Shown: positions 17,654 through 28,140, counted from the stretch's first letter. The stretch: 64,000 nucleotides of DNA from Azospirillum rugosum (GCF_017876155.1 NZ_JAGINP010000034.1:1-64000), one strand, 5' to 3'. Numbers and translations: made by a program. The notes: generated from the letters alone by a model not told the origin.

Positions 17654-18967
17654 ATGCGCGTCATCGTTCTCGGCAGCGGCGTCATCGGAGTTTCCACCGC
17701 CTACTATCTGGCGAAGGCCGGGCACGAGGTCACCGTGATCGACCGCCAGGCCGGTCCGGCGCTTGAGACCAGCTACGCCAACGCGGGCGAGGTGTCGCCG
17801 GGCTACTCCGCCCCGTGGGCAGCGCCGGGGCTGGTGCTGAAGGCCGCCAAGTGGCTGATGATGAAGCATTCGCCGCTGGTCATCCGGCCGAAGCTCGACC
17901 CGGCCATGTGGTCCTGGATGATGAAGCTTCTCGCCAACGCCAACGAGCGCTCCTACGAGATCAACAAGGCCCGCATGGTGCGTATCGCCGAATACAGCCG
18001 CGACTGCCTGAAGGCGCTGCGCGCGGAGACCGGCATCCACTACGACGAGCGGGCCAAGGGCACGCTCCAGGTTTTCCGCACGCAGAAGCAGGTGGACGCC
18101 GCCGCCACGGACATGGCCGTGCTCGACCGCTTCAACGTGCCCTACCAGCTGCTGGACGTGGCGGGCTGTGCCGCCGTGGAGCCGGCGCTGGCGCTGGTCA
18201 AGGAGAAGATCGTCGGCGGCCTGCTGCTGCCGGGCGACGAGACCGGCGACTGCTTCCGCTTCACCAACGCGCTCGCCACGATGGCCGAAGGGTTGGGCGT
18301 CGAGTTCCGCTACAACGTCGGCATCAAGAAGCTGGAGGGCGACGGTCGCCGCGTCACCGGCGTGGTGACCGACGCGGGCACGCTGACGGCCGACGCCTAT
18401 GTGGTGGCGCTCGGCAGCTACTCCCCGATGCTGGTGAAGCCCTTCGGCCTGAACCTGCCGGTCTATCCGGTGAAGGGCTACTCGCTGACCCTGCCGATCA
18501 CCGACGCGGCCGGCGCGCCGGAGTCGACGGTGATGGACGAAACGCACAAGATCGCGATCACGCGGCTGGGCGACCGCATCCGCGTCGGCGGCACGGCGGA
18601 GCTGACCGGCTTCGACCTGACGCTGCGCCCCGGCCGCCGCGGCCCGCTGGACCATGTGGTCAGCGACCTCTTCCCGACGGGCGGCGACCTGTCGAAGGCG
18701 GAGTTCTGGACCGGCCTGCGCCCCAACACGCCGGACGGCACGCCGATCGTCGGTCCGACGCCGGTGCGCAACCTGTTCCTGAACACCGGCCACGGCACGC
18801 TCGGCTGGACCATGGCCGCCGGTTCGGGCCGTGTCGTCGCCGACGTGGTCGGCGGGCGCCAGACGGAGATCGACATGGACGGCCTGACGGTCGAGCGCTA
18901 CGGCCGCCCGGCCGACGCGACCCGCACCCGCCCGGCCGTCGCCGGCGTGGCGCGCCCGACCGCCTGA
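17654..18967 (+). CDS. dadA: D-amino acid dehydrogenase
   Basis: A 437-residue FAD enzyme that deaminates D-amino acids such as D-alanine to 2-oxo acids and passes electrons to the respiratory chain at the inner membrane. The dinucleotide-binding motif VLGSGVIGVSTAYYL opens the protein, followed by the family segment SYANAGEVSPGYSAPWA (about 40-56). The C-terminal signature TGLRPNTPDGTPIVG and GHGTLGWTMAAGSG is complete. The length is normal. The TyrR-family gene and three TyrR boxes lie upstream, so control by that regulator is likely. No alanine racemase gene is adjacent. Confidence 0.95.
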   Translation: MRVIVLGSGVIGVSTAYYLAKAGHEVTVIDRQAGPALETSYANAGEVSPGYSAPWAAPGLVLKAAKWLMMKHSPLVIRPKLDPAMWSWMMKLLANANERSYEINKARMVRIAEYSRDCLKALRAETGIHYDERAKGTLQVFRTQKQVDAAATDMAVLDRFNVPYQLLDVAGCAAVEPALALVKEKIVGGLLLPGDETGDCFRFTNALATMAEGLGVEFRYNVGIKKLEGDGRRVTGVVTDAGTLTADAYVVALGSYSPMLVKPFGLNLPVYPVKGYSLTLPITDAAGAPESTVMDETHKIAITRLGDRIRVGGTAELTGFDLTLRPGRRGPLDHVVSDLFPTGGDLSKAEFWTGLRPNTPDGTPIVGPTPVRNLFLNTGHGTLGWTMAAGSGRVVADVVGGRQTEIDMDGLTVERYGRPADATRTRPAVAGVARPTA

Positions 18968-18985
18968 CGACAATCGTAACAGGAC

Positions 18986-19016
18986 GTCCATGCCGGCTGT
19001 TCTCGCCGGCATGGAC
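18986..19016. other. 12-base hairpin spanning the nfi start codons
   Basis: GTCCATGCCGGC (18986-18997) and GCCGGCATGGAC (19005-19016) form a perfect 12-base stem with a 7-base loop, starting 18 bases after the dadA stop. Each arm contains an ATG in the endonuclease V frame (18990 and 19011). It may be a dadA terminator, although only a broken T-rich stretch follows, and it would hide the start of nfi in the mRNA. Confidence 0.6.
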
Positions 19017-19676
19017 GGTTTCGTTTCCGAACCATGGCCCACCACGGAGGCCGAGGCCCGCGCCGTGCAGGAGCGGCTGCGCCGGCTGGTGGTGACGCGC
19101 GACGACTTCGGCCCGCTGCGCCGCATCGCGGCGGTGGACGCGCATTTCAGCGCGGACGGCAGCGCCACATGGGCGGCGGTGGCCGAACTGGACGCGGACA
19201 GCTTGGAATTGACCCGCTCCGTCCTGCTCTGCCAGCCCACGCGCTTTCCCTACATCCCCGGCCTGCTGTCCTTCCGCGAGGCGCCGGCCATGGTGGAGGC
19301 CATTGGGCTGCTGCCGGAGCCGCCGGACCTGCTGGTCATCGACGGGCAGGGGACCGCGCACCCGCGCCGCTTCGGCCTGGCCTGCCACGTCGGCGTGCTG
19401 ACCGGGCTGCCGGCCATCGGGGTCGCCAAGTCGCGGCTGGTCGGCCGTTATGAGGATCTGGGCGAAACGCGCGGCTCCCGCGCGCTGCTCTGGCACCGGC
19501 GGGAGGTCATCGGGGCGGCGTTGCGCACCCGCGACGGCACCAACCCCCTGTTCGTGTCGCCCGGCCACCGGGTGGGGCTGGAGACCTGCATCCAACTGGT
19601 TCTGCGTTTCGCGCCGCGCTGGCGCTTGCCGGAGCCGATCCGCCTCGCCGACGCCCTGTCGCGCATGCATGGCTGA
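18990..19676 (+). CDS. nfi: endonuclease V
   Basis: A repair endonuclease that nicks DNA near deoxyinosine. The 228-residue product carries the family motifs: AAVDAHFS with the first metal-binding Asp, FPYIPGLLSFRE with the wedge Tyr and the second acidic residue, LLVIDGQGTAHPRRFGLA with the third Asp, and IGVAKSRLVG. The C-terminal GHRVGLETC and RLPEPIRLAD match the family end. ATG 18990 has AGGA five bases upstream. ATG 19011 gives 221 residues but no ribosome binding site. Both lie in a hairpin. The second residue of the first motif differs from the usual GVDV, but the Asp is kept. Confidence 0.9.
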   Translation: MPAVLAGMDGFVSEPWPTTEAEARAVQERLRRLVVTRDDFGPLRRIAAVDAHFSADGSATWAAVAELDADSLELTRSVLLCQPTRFPYIPGLLSFREAPAMVEAIGLLPEPPDLLVIDGQGTAHPRRFGLACHVGVLTGLPAIGVAKSRLVGRYEDLGETRGSRALLWHRREVIGAALRTRDGTNPLFVSPGHRVGLETCIQLVLRFAPRWRLPEPIRLADALSRMHG

Positions 19677-19695
19677 TCCCATTCGGAATTCGCGC

Positions 19696-19721
19696 GGAAC
19701 CCCAACGGATTAAGGCCGGTT
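19696..19721 (+). promoter_or_regulatory. EcfG-type (general stress) promoter for the PfpI-like gene
   Basis: GGAAC (19696-19700), a 17-base spacer and GGTT (19718-19721) fit the alphaproteobacterial EcfG promoter GGAAC-N16/17-NGTT. The start codon of the stress-protein gene is 35 bases further on, a suitable leader length. Confidence 0.55.
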
Positions 19722-19755
19722 GCTTCGGCATGAGGCCAACCGAGGAGAGGATCCC

Positions 19756-20328
19756 ATGGCACAGAAGCTTCAGAACAAGACCGTCGCCGTTCTTGCCACC
19801 GATGGCTTCGAGCAGGTGGAACTGACTGAGCCGGTCAAGGCGCTCCGCAACGAAGGCGCCACCGTCCACATCGTGGCGCCGAAGGGCGGCCAGATCCAGG
19901 GCTGGAACCACCACGACAAGGGCGACCGGGTGAACGTGGACGAGACGCTCGACCAGGCCGACCCGCAGAAGTTCGACGCCCTCGTCCTGCCGGGCGGCGT
20001 GATCAACCCCGACGCGCTGCGGCTGGAGCCGAAGGCGATCGACTTCGTCCGCGCCTTCGTCCAGTCCGACAAGCCGATCGCGGCCATCTGCCACGGCCCC
20101 TGGACGCTGATCGACGCCGACGGCGTGAAGGGCAAGCGCATGACGTCCTGGCCGTCGCTGAAGACCGACCTCAGCAACGCCGGTGCGGCCTGGGAAGACA
20201 CGTCGGTGGTGACCGACCACGGTCTCGTCACCTCGCGCAAGCCGGATGACCTGCCGGACTTCTGCCGCAAGATGGTGGAGGAGTTCGCGGAAGGCCAGCA
20301 TCCGGGCCACCGCCACGCGGCGGAGTGA
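19756..20328 (+). CDS. PfpI/DJ-1 family protein (YhbO-like stress protein)
   Basis: A 190-residue type 1 glutamine amidotransferase-like protein of the PfpI/YhbO group. The nucleophile elbow AAICHGPWTL places Cys112 next to His113, and the conserved acidic residue lies in GFEQVELTEP (18-27). Relatives act on glyoxal or methylglyoxal damage and protect against several stresses; protease claims for the family are disputed. ATG 19756 follows GAGGAGAGG, and a matching general-stress promoter lies just upstream. It is followed by a palindromic repeat. Confidence 0.9.
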   Translation: MAQKLQNKTVAVLATDGFEQVELTEPVKALRNEGATVHIVAPKGGQIQGWNHHDKGDRVNVDETLDQADPQKFDALVLPGGVINPDALRLEPKAIDFVRAFVQSDKPIAAICHGPWTLIDADGVKGKRMTSWPSLKTDLSNAGAAWEDTSVVTDHGLVTSRKPDDLPDFCRKMVEEFAEGQHPGHRHAAE

Positions 20329-20346
20329 ACGGGGCGGGAGGTCTCG

Positions 20347-20458
20347 CCCCCTCCCTAACCCTCCCCCTCTTCGAGGTGGAGGGGACTGCCGCCGCTCCCG
20401 GAAAACCCTCCACCTCGCAGAGGGGGAGGGAGGGGCCCACGCAGTGGGAGGGAGGGGG
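20347..20458. repeat. palindromic intergenic repeat, copy B
   Basis: A left arm beginning CCCCCTCCCTAACCCTCCCC (20347 on) and a right arm ending GGGAGGGAGGGGG (to 20458) are inverted copies with an interruption. The element shares its left-arm sequence with copy C in ureF. It lies between the PfpI-like gene and the convergent LuxR-type gene and may act as a bidirectional terminator. Confidence 0.7.
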
Positions 20459-20461
20459 TGA

Positions 20462-21121
20462 CTACGCCGACATCAGCGGCGACAAGCCGTTCTGGATCGC
20501 CCAGACCGCCGCCTGCGTGCGGTTCTGGGCGTTGATCTTCCGCATCACGTTCTTGAAGTGCATCTTCACCGTGGATTCCGTGATGTGCAGGTTGCGGGCG
20601 ATGGCCTTGTTCGACTGGCCCGCCAGCAGGCAGCGCAGGATCTGCACCTCCCGCTTCGACAGTTCGTTGTTGGTCGGCTGGATGCGCTCCGGCGCCGGAT
20701 GCTCGTTCGCGTTGGCGATCAGCAGGCTGGCGACATGGGTCGGGTAGACCACCTCGCCCAGCATGACCAGTTGCAGCGCCCGCAGCAGCGATTCGCTGGA
20801 CATCGACTTGTTCAGGTAGGCGTCGGCCCCGGCCTTCAGCGACAGCGACAGCGTCCGGTCGGCGATGGCATCGGCCAGCACGACGATGCGGGCGCCCGTG
20901 GCGCCGCGCAGGCGCTTGACCCCGCCGACATCCTCCCCGGCGCCTTCGCCGAGCGCCACCACGATCAAATCCGGCTCCACCCCCTGCCCAATCGCCGCCT
21001 GCGCGTCGTCGGCGTTCGCAGCGTGGTGGCACACGCGGAAAGGCCCGCCACTGATGAGCGTTCCGAGCGCCGCCGAAAACAGCTTATCATGGTCAACGAG
21101 CATGACGTTCCAAGTTTTCAT
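20462..21121 (-). CDS. LuxR-family regulator with a degenerate receiver domain
   Basis: A 219-residue NarL/FixJ-type protein: receiver-like domain (about 5-120) and C-terminal LuxR helix-turn-helix (about 150-215; SKREVQILRCLLAGQSNKAI and HITESTVKMHFKNVMRKI). The acidic residues Asp10 and Asp12 and the conserved Lys105 remain. The phospho-acceptor position is Ala56 (PDLIVVALGEG), where active receivers have Asp. It therefore probably works without phosphorylation or senses something else. GGAGGGG precedes ATG 21121; the longer frame to 21229 is not supported. It is divergent from a canonical response regulator at 21474. Confidence 0.9.
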   Translation of the reverse strand: MKTWNVMLVDHDKLFSAALGTLISGGPFRVCHHAANADDAQAAIGQGVEPDLIVVALGEGAGEDVGGVKRLRGATGARIVVLADAIADRTLSLSLKAGADAYLNKSMSSESLLRALQLVMLGEVVYPTHVASLLIANANEHPAPERIQPTNNELSKREVQILRCLLAGQSNKAIARNLHITESTVKMHFKNVMRKINAQNRTQAAVWAIQNGLSPLMSA

Positions 21122-21473
21122 CGAATCCCCTCCGCGACGCCGCCGGCACGGGCGGCGTGCAACGTCGATCGTAGTTTGGTACTGCCCGGAAAAAGGAAAA
21201 ATACCGCCTTTATTGTTCCGAAAAAGCATACTTTACGCTGGTTGTCGCAATGATTTATACGAGTGGACAGGGAGTGGCGCAAGGCGGTTGGATAAAGTTT
21301 AATGTAGAAGGGGCTGTTTGGAACAGGGAGCGCGCCGCTTCGCCTGCGAAACGCCCAAAAGGGTAAGAGTTATACTTTTTCGCCGGACAAGGAAGTCGAG
21401 CTGAAGCAGAGCCGTTTTAACGAGTTCTACGACGGTTCCTTTGGTCGCGACGGCTTGATGAGGTGTTCATACA
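21122..21473. other. divergent intergenic region between two LuxR-type genes
   Basis: 352 bases, clearly more AT-rich than the flanks, holding the control regions of both regulators. I see no convincing -35/-10 pair. GCATACTTTACGC (21228-21240) loosely resembles the GCATACTWATGCG motif found at 39955 and 47454. No gene is supported here. Confidence 0.5.
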
Positions 21474-22175
21474 ATGGAAGTGCAGCTGCAAACGCGCGGC
21501 AAAGAGCGTGCCCTGGCACACAAGGCGCAAACCTTTCTGGTGGTCGACGACCACCCTCTTGTCCGGCATGGCTTCGCGCTGTCGGTGGGGGAGATTCATC
21601 CCGACGCCCGGGTGCTGGAAGCAGGCTCGCTGGAAGAGGCGATGTCCATCGTCGACCGCACGCCCGACCTGACGCTGGTGCTCTTCGACCTCAACCTGGG
21701 GGAACGCAGCGGCCGCGACGGCGTGCGCCGGATGGTGGAGGCGTTGGGCAGCCGCCCACTCCTCGTCATCTCCGGTTCCGACGAGGTGGCGGACATCGTG
21801 GACAGCGTGCGGCTCGGCGCCCGGGGCTACATCCTGAAGACGAGCTCCACGGCGGTGCTGGAGCACGCCATCTCCCTGGCCCTGACGGGGGAAACCTTCC
21901 TGCCGCTGCCCCGCGCGGTGCTGTCCGGGAACGTGGCGGCGGAAGCCTCGCGGCCGACGGGCCAGATCCTCGACCGTCTGACCGACCGTCAGCGCGACGT
22001 TTTCCAACTGCTGCTGGCCGGCCATTCCAACAAGGAGATCGCCCGCGAGCTGGGCGTCCTGGAAGGCACGGTGAAGGTGCATGTCCGCGCCATCATGCAG
22101 AAACTCGGCGTGCGCAACCGCACCCAGGTCGCCGTGGTCGCCGCGCGCAGCGGTTGCTTCCCCGACGAGACCTGA
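21474..22175 (+). CDS. NarL/FixJ-type response regulator
   Basis: A 233-residue two-domain regulator. The receiver (about 20-135) has the acidic pair Asp25-Asp26, the phospho-acceptor Asp72 in LVLFDLNLGE, and Lys122 in YILKTSS. The LuxR helix-turn-helix (about 165-228) contains LTDRQRDVFQLLLAGHSNKE and LEGTVKVHVRAIMQKLGV. It is a complete, phosphorylatable partner-type regulator, but no histidine kinase gene is near. ATG 21474 has GAGG about ten bases upstream. Its divergent neighbour is a paralogue-like protein lacking the Asp. Confidence 0.92.
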   Translation: MEVQLQTRGKERALAHKAQTFLVVDDHPLVRHGFALSVGEIHPDARVLEAGSLEEAMSIVDRTPDLTLVLFDLNLGERSGRDGVRRMVEALGSRPLLVISGSDEVADIVDSVRLGARGYILKTSSTAVLEHAISLALTGETFLPLPRAVLSGNVAAEASRPTGQILDRLTDRQRDVFQLLLAGHSNKEIARELGVLEGTVKVHVRAIMQKLGVRNRTQVAVVAARSGCFPDET

Positions 22176-22355
22176 CCACGTGACCTGACCGGTCGCTTGT
22201 CGGCCGGCGCGCCCAAAAACCGGTCAGACCCTTCACCCCTGCCTTCCTCTTGAGCGGGTGACGATCCTTTTTGCGTTGCACCGTCCGGGGACTCCGGGCT
22301 GGTACGGGACTTGCGTTTCTCCCGCGGCAAGTCCCCGCACCGGGAGCAACGGACC

Positions 22356-22478
22356 ATGAAGCAGAACAGCCGAGCCGCGACCCTCGCCCGCACCGCCGAC
22401 CTTCGGTTTCTGTTGACCCACGCCCTGTTCGCCGGCGCGGCGGTCGCCGCCGCCATCGGTGCCTGCTGGCCGCGGTGA
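22356..22478 (+). CDS. small 40-residue hypothetical protein
   Basis: An ATG at 22356 with GGGAG nine bases upstream opens a 40-codon frame ending TGA at 22478. The peptide has a basic N-terminus (MKQNSRAATLARTADLRFLL) and one hydrophobic Ala/Gly-rich stretch (AGAAVAAAIGA), so it could be a single-pass membrane peptide. It lies alone in the 427-base gap between the response regulator and xdhA. I do not recognise a family; conservation would be needed to prove that it is a gene. Confidence 0.45.
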   Translation: MKQNSRAATLARTADLRFLLTHALFAGAAVAAAIGACWPR

Positions 22479-22602
22479 GGCCGCCCCTCGGTCCTAAACC
22501 TTTCTTTGTGGGTACGGCGCCCGGCCGGCGTTGCGGGCGCGAACGGGATTCCGGCACAATGTGCGAAAGGCCCCCAAGGAAGGGCGCCCGACGGGAGGGG
22601 CA

Positions 22603-24064
<1,462 letters not shown>

Positions 24065-24072
<8 letters not shown>

Positions 24073-26419
24073 CGGCGGCACCCTTCCCGAGACGTCGGGC
24101 ATCCATCCGATCAGCGGCGGCGTGCATCTGGGCATCGAGCATGAGAGCGCCCGCAAGCACGTGACCGGCACCGCGGCCTACACCGACGACATCCCGGAAC
24201 TGCCGGGGACGCTGCACGTCGCCGTGCACCTGTCGGCGAAGGCGCACGCGCGCATCCTCGGCATGGACCTCAGCCGCGCGAAGCAGGCGCCGGGCGTCCA
24301 CGCGGTGCTGACCTTCGACGACGTGCCGGGCGAGGGCGACATCGGGACGGTCATGCCCGGCGACCCGGTGCTGGCGCCCGACATGGTGGAATACGCGGGG
24401 CAGGCCGTCGTTGCCATCGCCGCGGAAACCCTGCTCCAGGCTCGTGCGGCGGCCCGGCTGGTGGAGGTCTTCTACGAGGAGCTTCCGGCCATCCTGACCG
24501 CCGAGGAGGCCCTGGCGAAGGACAGCTTCGTGTCCCCCAGCCTGACCTTCACGCGCGGCGACGCACCGGCCGGGGTCGCGGGCGCGCCGCACCGGCTGAC
24601 GGGGAAGCTCGACGTCGGCGGGCAGGACCATTTCTACCTGGAAGGCCACATCGCCTACGCGATCCCGAAGGAGGACGGCGACCTGTTGGTCCACTCCTCC
24701 ACCCAGCATCCGGCGGAGGTGCAGCACGCGATCTCCAAGGTGCTTGGCCGGCCGATGCACGGCATCGCGGTGGAATGCCGGCGCATGGGCGGCGGCTTCG
24801 GCGGGAAGGAAAGCCAGCCGGCGCAGATCGCCTGCATCGCGGCCTTGCTCGCCAACGCCACGAGGCGCCCCGTCAAATTCCGCATGGACCGCGACGACGA
24901 CATGGCGATGACCGGCAAGCGCCACGACTTCCATGTCATCTACGACGTGGGATTCGACACGGACGGGCGCATCCAGGGGCTGGAGATGGACCTCGCCGGC
25001 CGCTGCGGCATGTCGCTGGACCTGTCCAACGGCGTCGTGGACCGCGCCATGTTCCACGCCGACAACGCCTATTACCTGCCGGCCGCGCGTGTCACGGGGC
25101 ACCGCTGCAAGACCCACACGGTGTCCAACACCGCCTTCCGCGGCTTCGGCGGGCCGCAGGGCGTGATCGCCATCGAGCATGTGATCGACGAGATTGCCCG
25201 CAAGATCGGCAAGGACCCGCTGGACGTCCGCCGCGCCAACCTCTACGGCGGGCCGGGGCGTGACCTTACCCCCTACGGCATGCCGGTGGAGGAGCCCGAG
25301 ATCCTGGCGGAGCTGCTTGACCAAATCGAGCGCGACAGCGACTACCGCCGTCGGCGGGAGGAGATCGACGCCTTCAACGCAAAGAACACGGTGCTGAAGA
25401 AGGGGCTCGGCCTGACGCCGGTGAAGTTCGGCATCTCCTTCACCGTGAAGCACCTGAACCAGGCGGCGGCGCTGGTGCACGTCTACACCGACGGGTCCAT
25501 CCAGGTGAACCACGGCGGGACGGAGATGGGGCAGGGCATCCACACCAAGATGGCCCAGATCGCCGCCCAGGAATTCCAGATCGACGTCGATCGCGTGAAG
25601 GTCACCGCCAGCGCCACCGACAAGGTCCCCAACGCGCCGCCGACCGCGGCGTCGGCCGGCACTGACCTGAACGGCATGGCGGTGCGCATCGCCGTGCGCA
25701 CGATCAAGGGCCGGCTGGTCGATTTCCTGGCGCAGCACTGCCACACCGCCCCGGACAAGGTGGAGTTCCGCGACAACGCGGTCTTCGCCGGCAACCATGC
25801 CATGACCTTCCCGGAGGTGGCGAAGCTCGCCTACCTGAACCGGGTGTCGCTGTCCTCCACCGGCCATTACGCCACGCCGAAGATCTGGTGGGACCGGGAG
25901 AAGTGCGAGGGCCGGCCCTTCTTCTACTTCTCCTGCGGAGTCGCGGTGACGGAAGCGCTGATCGACACGCTGACCGGCGAGTACAAGTTCCCCCGCGCCG
26001 ACGTGCTGCACGATTGCTCCGGCAGCATCAACCCGGCCATCGACCTGGGGCAGGTGGAGGGCGCCTTTGTCCAGGGCCTTGGCTGGGTGACGTCGGAGGA
26101 GCTGTGGTGGGACCAGCAAGGGTGCTTGCGCACCCACGCGCCGAGCACCTACAAGATCCCCACCTCGCGCTCGCTGCCGGAGGATTTCCGGGTGTCGCTC
26201 TACACCGCGCGCCCGAACCGGGAGGACACCGTCTTCCGCTCCAAGGCGATCGGGGAGCCGCCGCTGATGCTGGGCATCTCCGCGTGGCTGGCGCTGAAGG
26301 ACGCGGTGGCGGCGGTCGGCGGGCACAAGCTGCCCGTCCACATCGACGCCCCCGCGACGCCGGAGCGCGTGCTGCTGGCGGTCGAGGACGTGAAGGCGAG
26401 GATGGCGGCGAGTGGCTGA
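24065..26419 (+). CDS. xdhB: xanthine dehydrogenase large subunit (molybdenum cofactor)
   Basis: The 784-residue catalytic subunit binds the molybdopterin cofactor and purine. Recognisable are an N-terminal domain with TGTAAYTDDIPELPGTLH, the cofactor segments RRMGGGFGGKE and NTAFRGFGGPQG, GGTEMGQGIHTKMAQIA, and the C-terminal AIGEPPLMLG with the catalytic glutamate. The length fits bacterial XdhB. It overlaps xdhA by 8 bases and its own last bases overlap the GTG of ureD, so purine oxidation and the first urease accessory gene are translationally linked. Confidence 0.95.
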
Positions 26420-27269
26420 CAACCATTTACAAGCTCTTGGGACGAAGAAGGTCGCGGTCCATGGTGCGGCGACGGTGCGGTTCGAGCATCGCCACGGGGC
26501 CACGCGCCTCGCCACGCTCTACCACCACGACCCGCTGCGCGTGCTGCTGCCCGACCCGCGCGCTGGCGACCTGCCGGTGGCGGTGCTGGTGACGACATCC
26601 GGCGGGCTGGTCGGCGGCGACCGGCTGGACATCGCCCTGTCGGTCGGGGCGGGGGCCGCGGCCCTGGTCACCACCCAGGCGGCGGAGAAGGTCTACCGTT
26701 CCGCCGGACCGGACTGCCGCATCGACACGCGCGTGACCGTCGAGGCCGGCGGCTGGCTGGAGTGGATGCCACAGGAGGCCATCGTCTTCGAAGGCTCCCG
26801 CCTGCGCCGCCTGACCCGGCTGGAGCTGGAGGGCGACGCCCGCCTGATCGCCGGGGAGATGCTGGTCTTCGGCCGCGCCGCCTTCGGCGAAACGGTCAGC
26901 CGCGGGCTGGTTCGCGACGCCTGGGAGGTGGTCCACGACGGCCGCCTCGCCTGGGCCGACGCCCTGCACATGGACGGCGATCTCGCGGATACGCTGGCGC
27001 ATCCGGCCGGCTTCGGCGGCGCCGGAGCGTGCGCCACGCTGCTGCACGCCGCACCGGACGCCGGCACCCACCTGGACAGCCTGCGCGCGGCGGCGGAGGG
27101 GCTGGAGGGCGTGCGCATCGGCGCCACGGCCTTCGACGGCCTGCTGGTCACCCGCATCCTTGGCGGCGAGGCCCTGGCCGTGCGCCGCGCCTACGCGGCA
27201 CTGTGGTCGCACCTGCGGTCAGCGGCGGCAGGACTGCCGACGCGCTTGCCGCGCCTGTGGGAGGTGTGA
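26412..27269 (+). CDS. ureD: urease accessory protein UreD
   Basis: UreD is the scaffold to which UreF and UreG bind on apo-urease during nickel insertion. The 285-residue product has the family landmarks LVTTSGGLVGGDRLDIALSV (about 59-78), TTQAAEKVYRS (about 86-96) and the strand WLEWMPQEAIVFEGSRL. The probable start is GTG 26412, overlapping the last codons of xdhB. It is separated from ureA by about 900 bases that hold two genes with no known urease role, an unusual interruption. Confidence 0.93.
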   Translation: MADNHLQALGTKKVAVHGAATVRFEHRHGATRLATLYHHDPLRVLLPDPRAGDLPVAVLVTTSGGLVGGDRLDIALSVGAGAAALVTTQAAEKVYRSAGPDCRIDTRVTVEAGGWLEWMPQEAIVFEGSRLRRLTRLELEGDARLIAGEMLVFGRAAFGETVSRGLVRDAWEVVHDGRLAWADALHMDGDLADTLAHPAGFGGAGACATLLHAAPDAGTHLDSLRAAAEGLEGVRIGATAFDGLLVTRILGGEALAVRRAYAALWSHLRSAAAGLPTRLPRLWEV

Positions 27270-27324
27270 GTGAGCATTCCGTACGCCATAGAGGCGTTTG
27301 CGACACGTTGACGGCTATGCAACG

Positions 27325-27353
27325 TTGACAGATGGGAATAGCGTGTGTCTATT
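27325..27353 (+). promoter_or_regulatory. sigma-70-like promoter of the two-gene cassette
   Basis: TTGACA (27325-27330), a 17-base spacer and TCTATT (27348-27353) form a good promoter, with a perfect -35 box. The -35 lies in a short direct repeat (ACGTTGAC at 27305 and 27322). The first cassette ATG is 33 bases downstream of the -10. Confidence 0.6.
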
Positions 27354-27385
27354 CGCGACGCTGATCGAATGTGCGGGGGAAGTCC

Positions 27386-27577
27386 ATGAACACCTACCGG
27401 GACAACTATGAAACGTTGCCCGATGCCGAGGGGCTTGGGCATGTCACCATGAACAACGACAGCGAGGCCATCGATTACAAGGCGCGGATCGCCCATGTTC
27501 AGGCGTCGCAGGACTATCTAACGGCTCGTGCGAAGCGTATGGCTGCCAGGGTCGCCCAGCGCTCCACCGAGGAATGA
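27386..27577 (+). CDS. hypothetical protein, 63 residues (cassette gene 1)
   Basis: A short polar, mostly helical protein beginning MNTYRDNYETLPDAEG, with a basic C-terminal half (TARAKRMAARVAQRSTEE). I recognise no family. GGGGAAG precedes ATG 27386, and a clear sigma-70-like promoter lies upstream. Its stop overlaps the next ATG (ATGA), so the two cassette genes are co-translated. The pair interrupts the urease cluster between ureD and ureA. A small protein followed by a larger one could be an antitoxin-toxin-like or partner pair, but nothing in the sequence proves that. Confidence 0.65.
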   Translation: MNTYRDNYETLPDAEGLGHVTMNNDSEAIDYKARIAHVQASQDYLTARAKRMAARVAQRSTEE

Positions 27578-28074
27578 TGGCGTCGCCATACTTGTCGGTG
27601 TGGCGGCGCAGTTTCCTCGTCACCTGCGGCCAAGCCGCGGCTAAAGGTCTTGAGGACCATCCGTCGAAACCAGTCTTTTCCGAAGATAGTCTGCATCTCG
27701 ACGCGATCGTGACGCGCTACGGCGAATTGCGGGAGCAGTTTGTGTCGCAGCACGGTATGGTCGGCGGGCTGCTTGCGAACCACAAGGTCGCGGCACTCTA
27801 CATCTCGATACTATCGCGAACGCCACCGGAGCATTTGTTCACTTTTACCCACGAGACACCGATCGGTGAACGCCGCCTCGCGCTCGCGGCGATGATGAAC
27901 GCCGTGGTTCTGGGCGTTCTTCAGATCGATCCTGCCACGGTCAACGAAGCGCTCCAGGACGACCTTGAGTATTGCCTGCTTAAGGAACCTCCCTCCAACC
28001 TGGAATGGATTTGCTTCGGCATGCACGCGCTCTGCCGTCATCTCGGACGTCCCACCAACATCAAGAATTACTGA
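27574..28074 (+). CDS. hypothetical protein, 166 residues (cassette gene 2)
   Basis: A soluble-looking protein with no signal peptide or clear membrane helix. The helical core runs from TRYGELREQFVSQHGM to ILSRTPPEHLF and on to LEWICFGMHALCRHLGRP; the three cysteines all lie in the last third. I recognise no family. It overlaps the preceding gene by ATGA. Base composition is lower in GC than the urease genes: three 60-base lines counted here gave 63, 55 and 55 percent, against 75 percent for 28201-28260 in ureA. This supports acquisition from elsewhere. Confidence 0.7.
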   Translation: MMASPYLSVWRRSFLVTCGQAAAKGLEDHPSKPVFSEDSLHLDAIVTRYGELREQFVSQHGMVGGLLANHKVAALYISILSRTPPEHLFTFTHETPIGERRLALAAMMNAVVLGVLQIDPATVNEALQDDLEYCLLKEPPSNLEWICFGMHALCRHLGRPTNIKNY

Positions 28075-28112
28075 CACCCATGCTTTCCGTCCTTCTCCGT
28101 GTCAAAACGGGA

Positions 28113-28140
28113 TTGGCGCGGCGCAGCATCGTGGCATAAT
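28113..28140 (+). promoter_or_regulatory. candidate sigma-70 promoter of ureA
   Basis: TTGGCG (28113-28118), a 16-base spacer and CATAAT (28135-28140) lie 37 bases upstream of the ureA ATG, after the cassette. A promoter here would let the structural urease genes be read separately from ureD. Confidence 0.45.

Noticed and set aside
28114..28127. TGGCGC-AGC resembling a sigma-54 promoter for ureA
   Set aside because: The GG and GC elements are 9 bases apart, not 10; the sigma-70-like reading of the same region is better.
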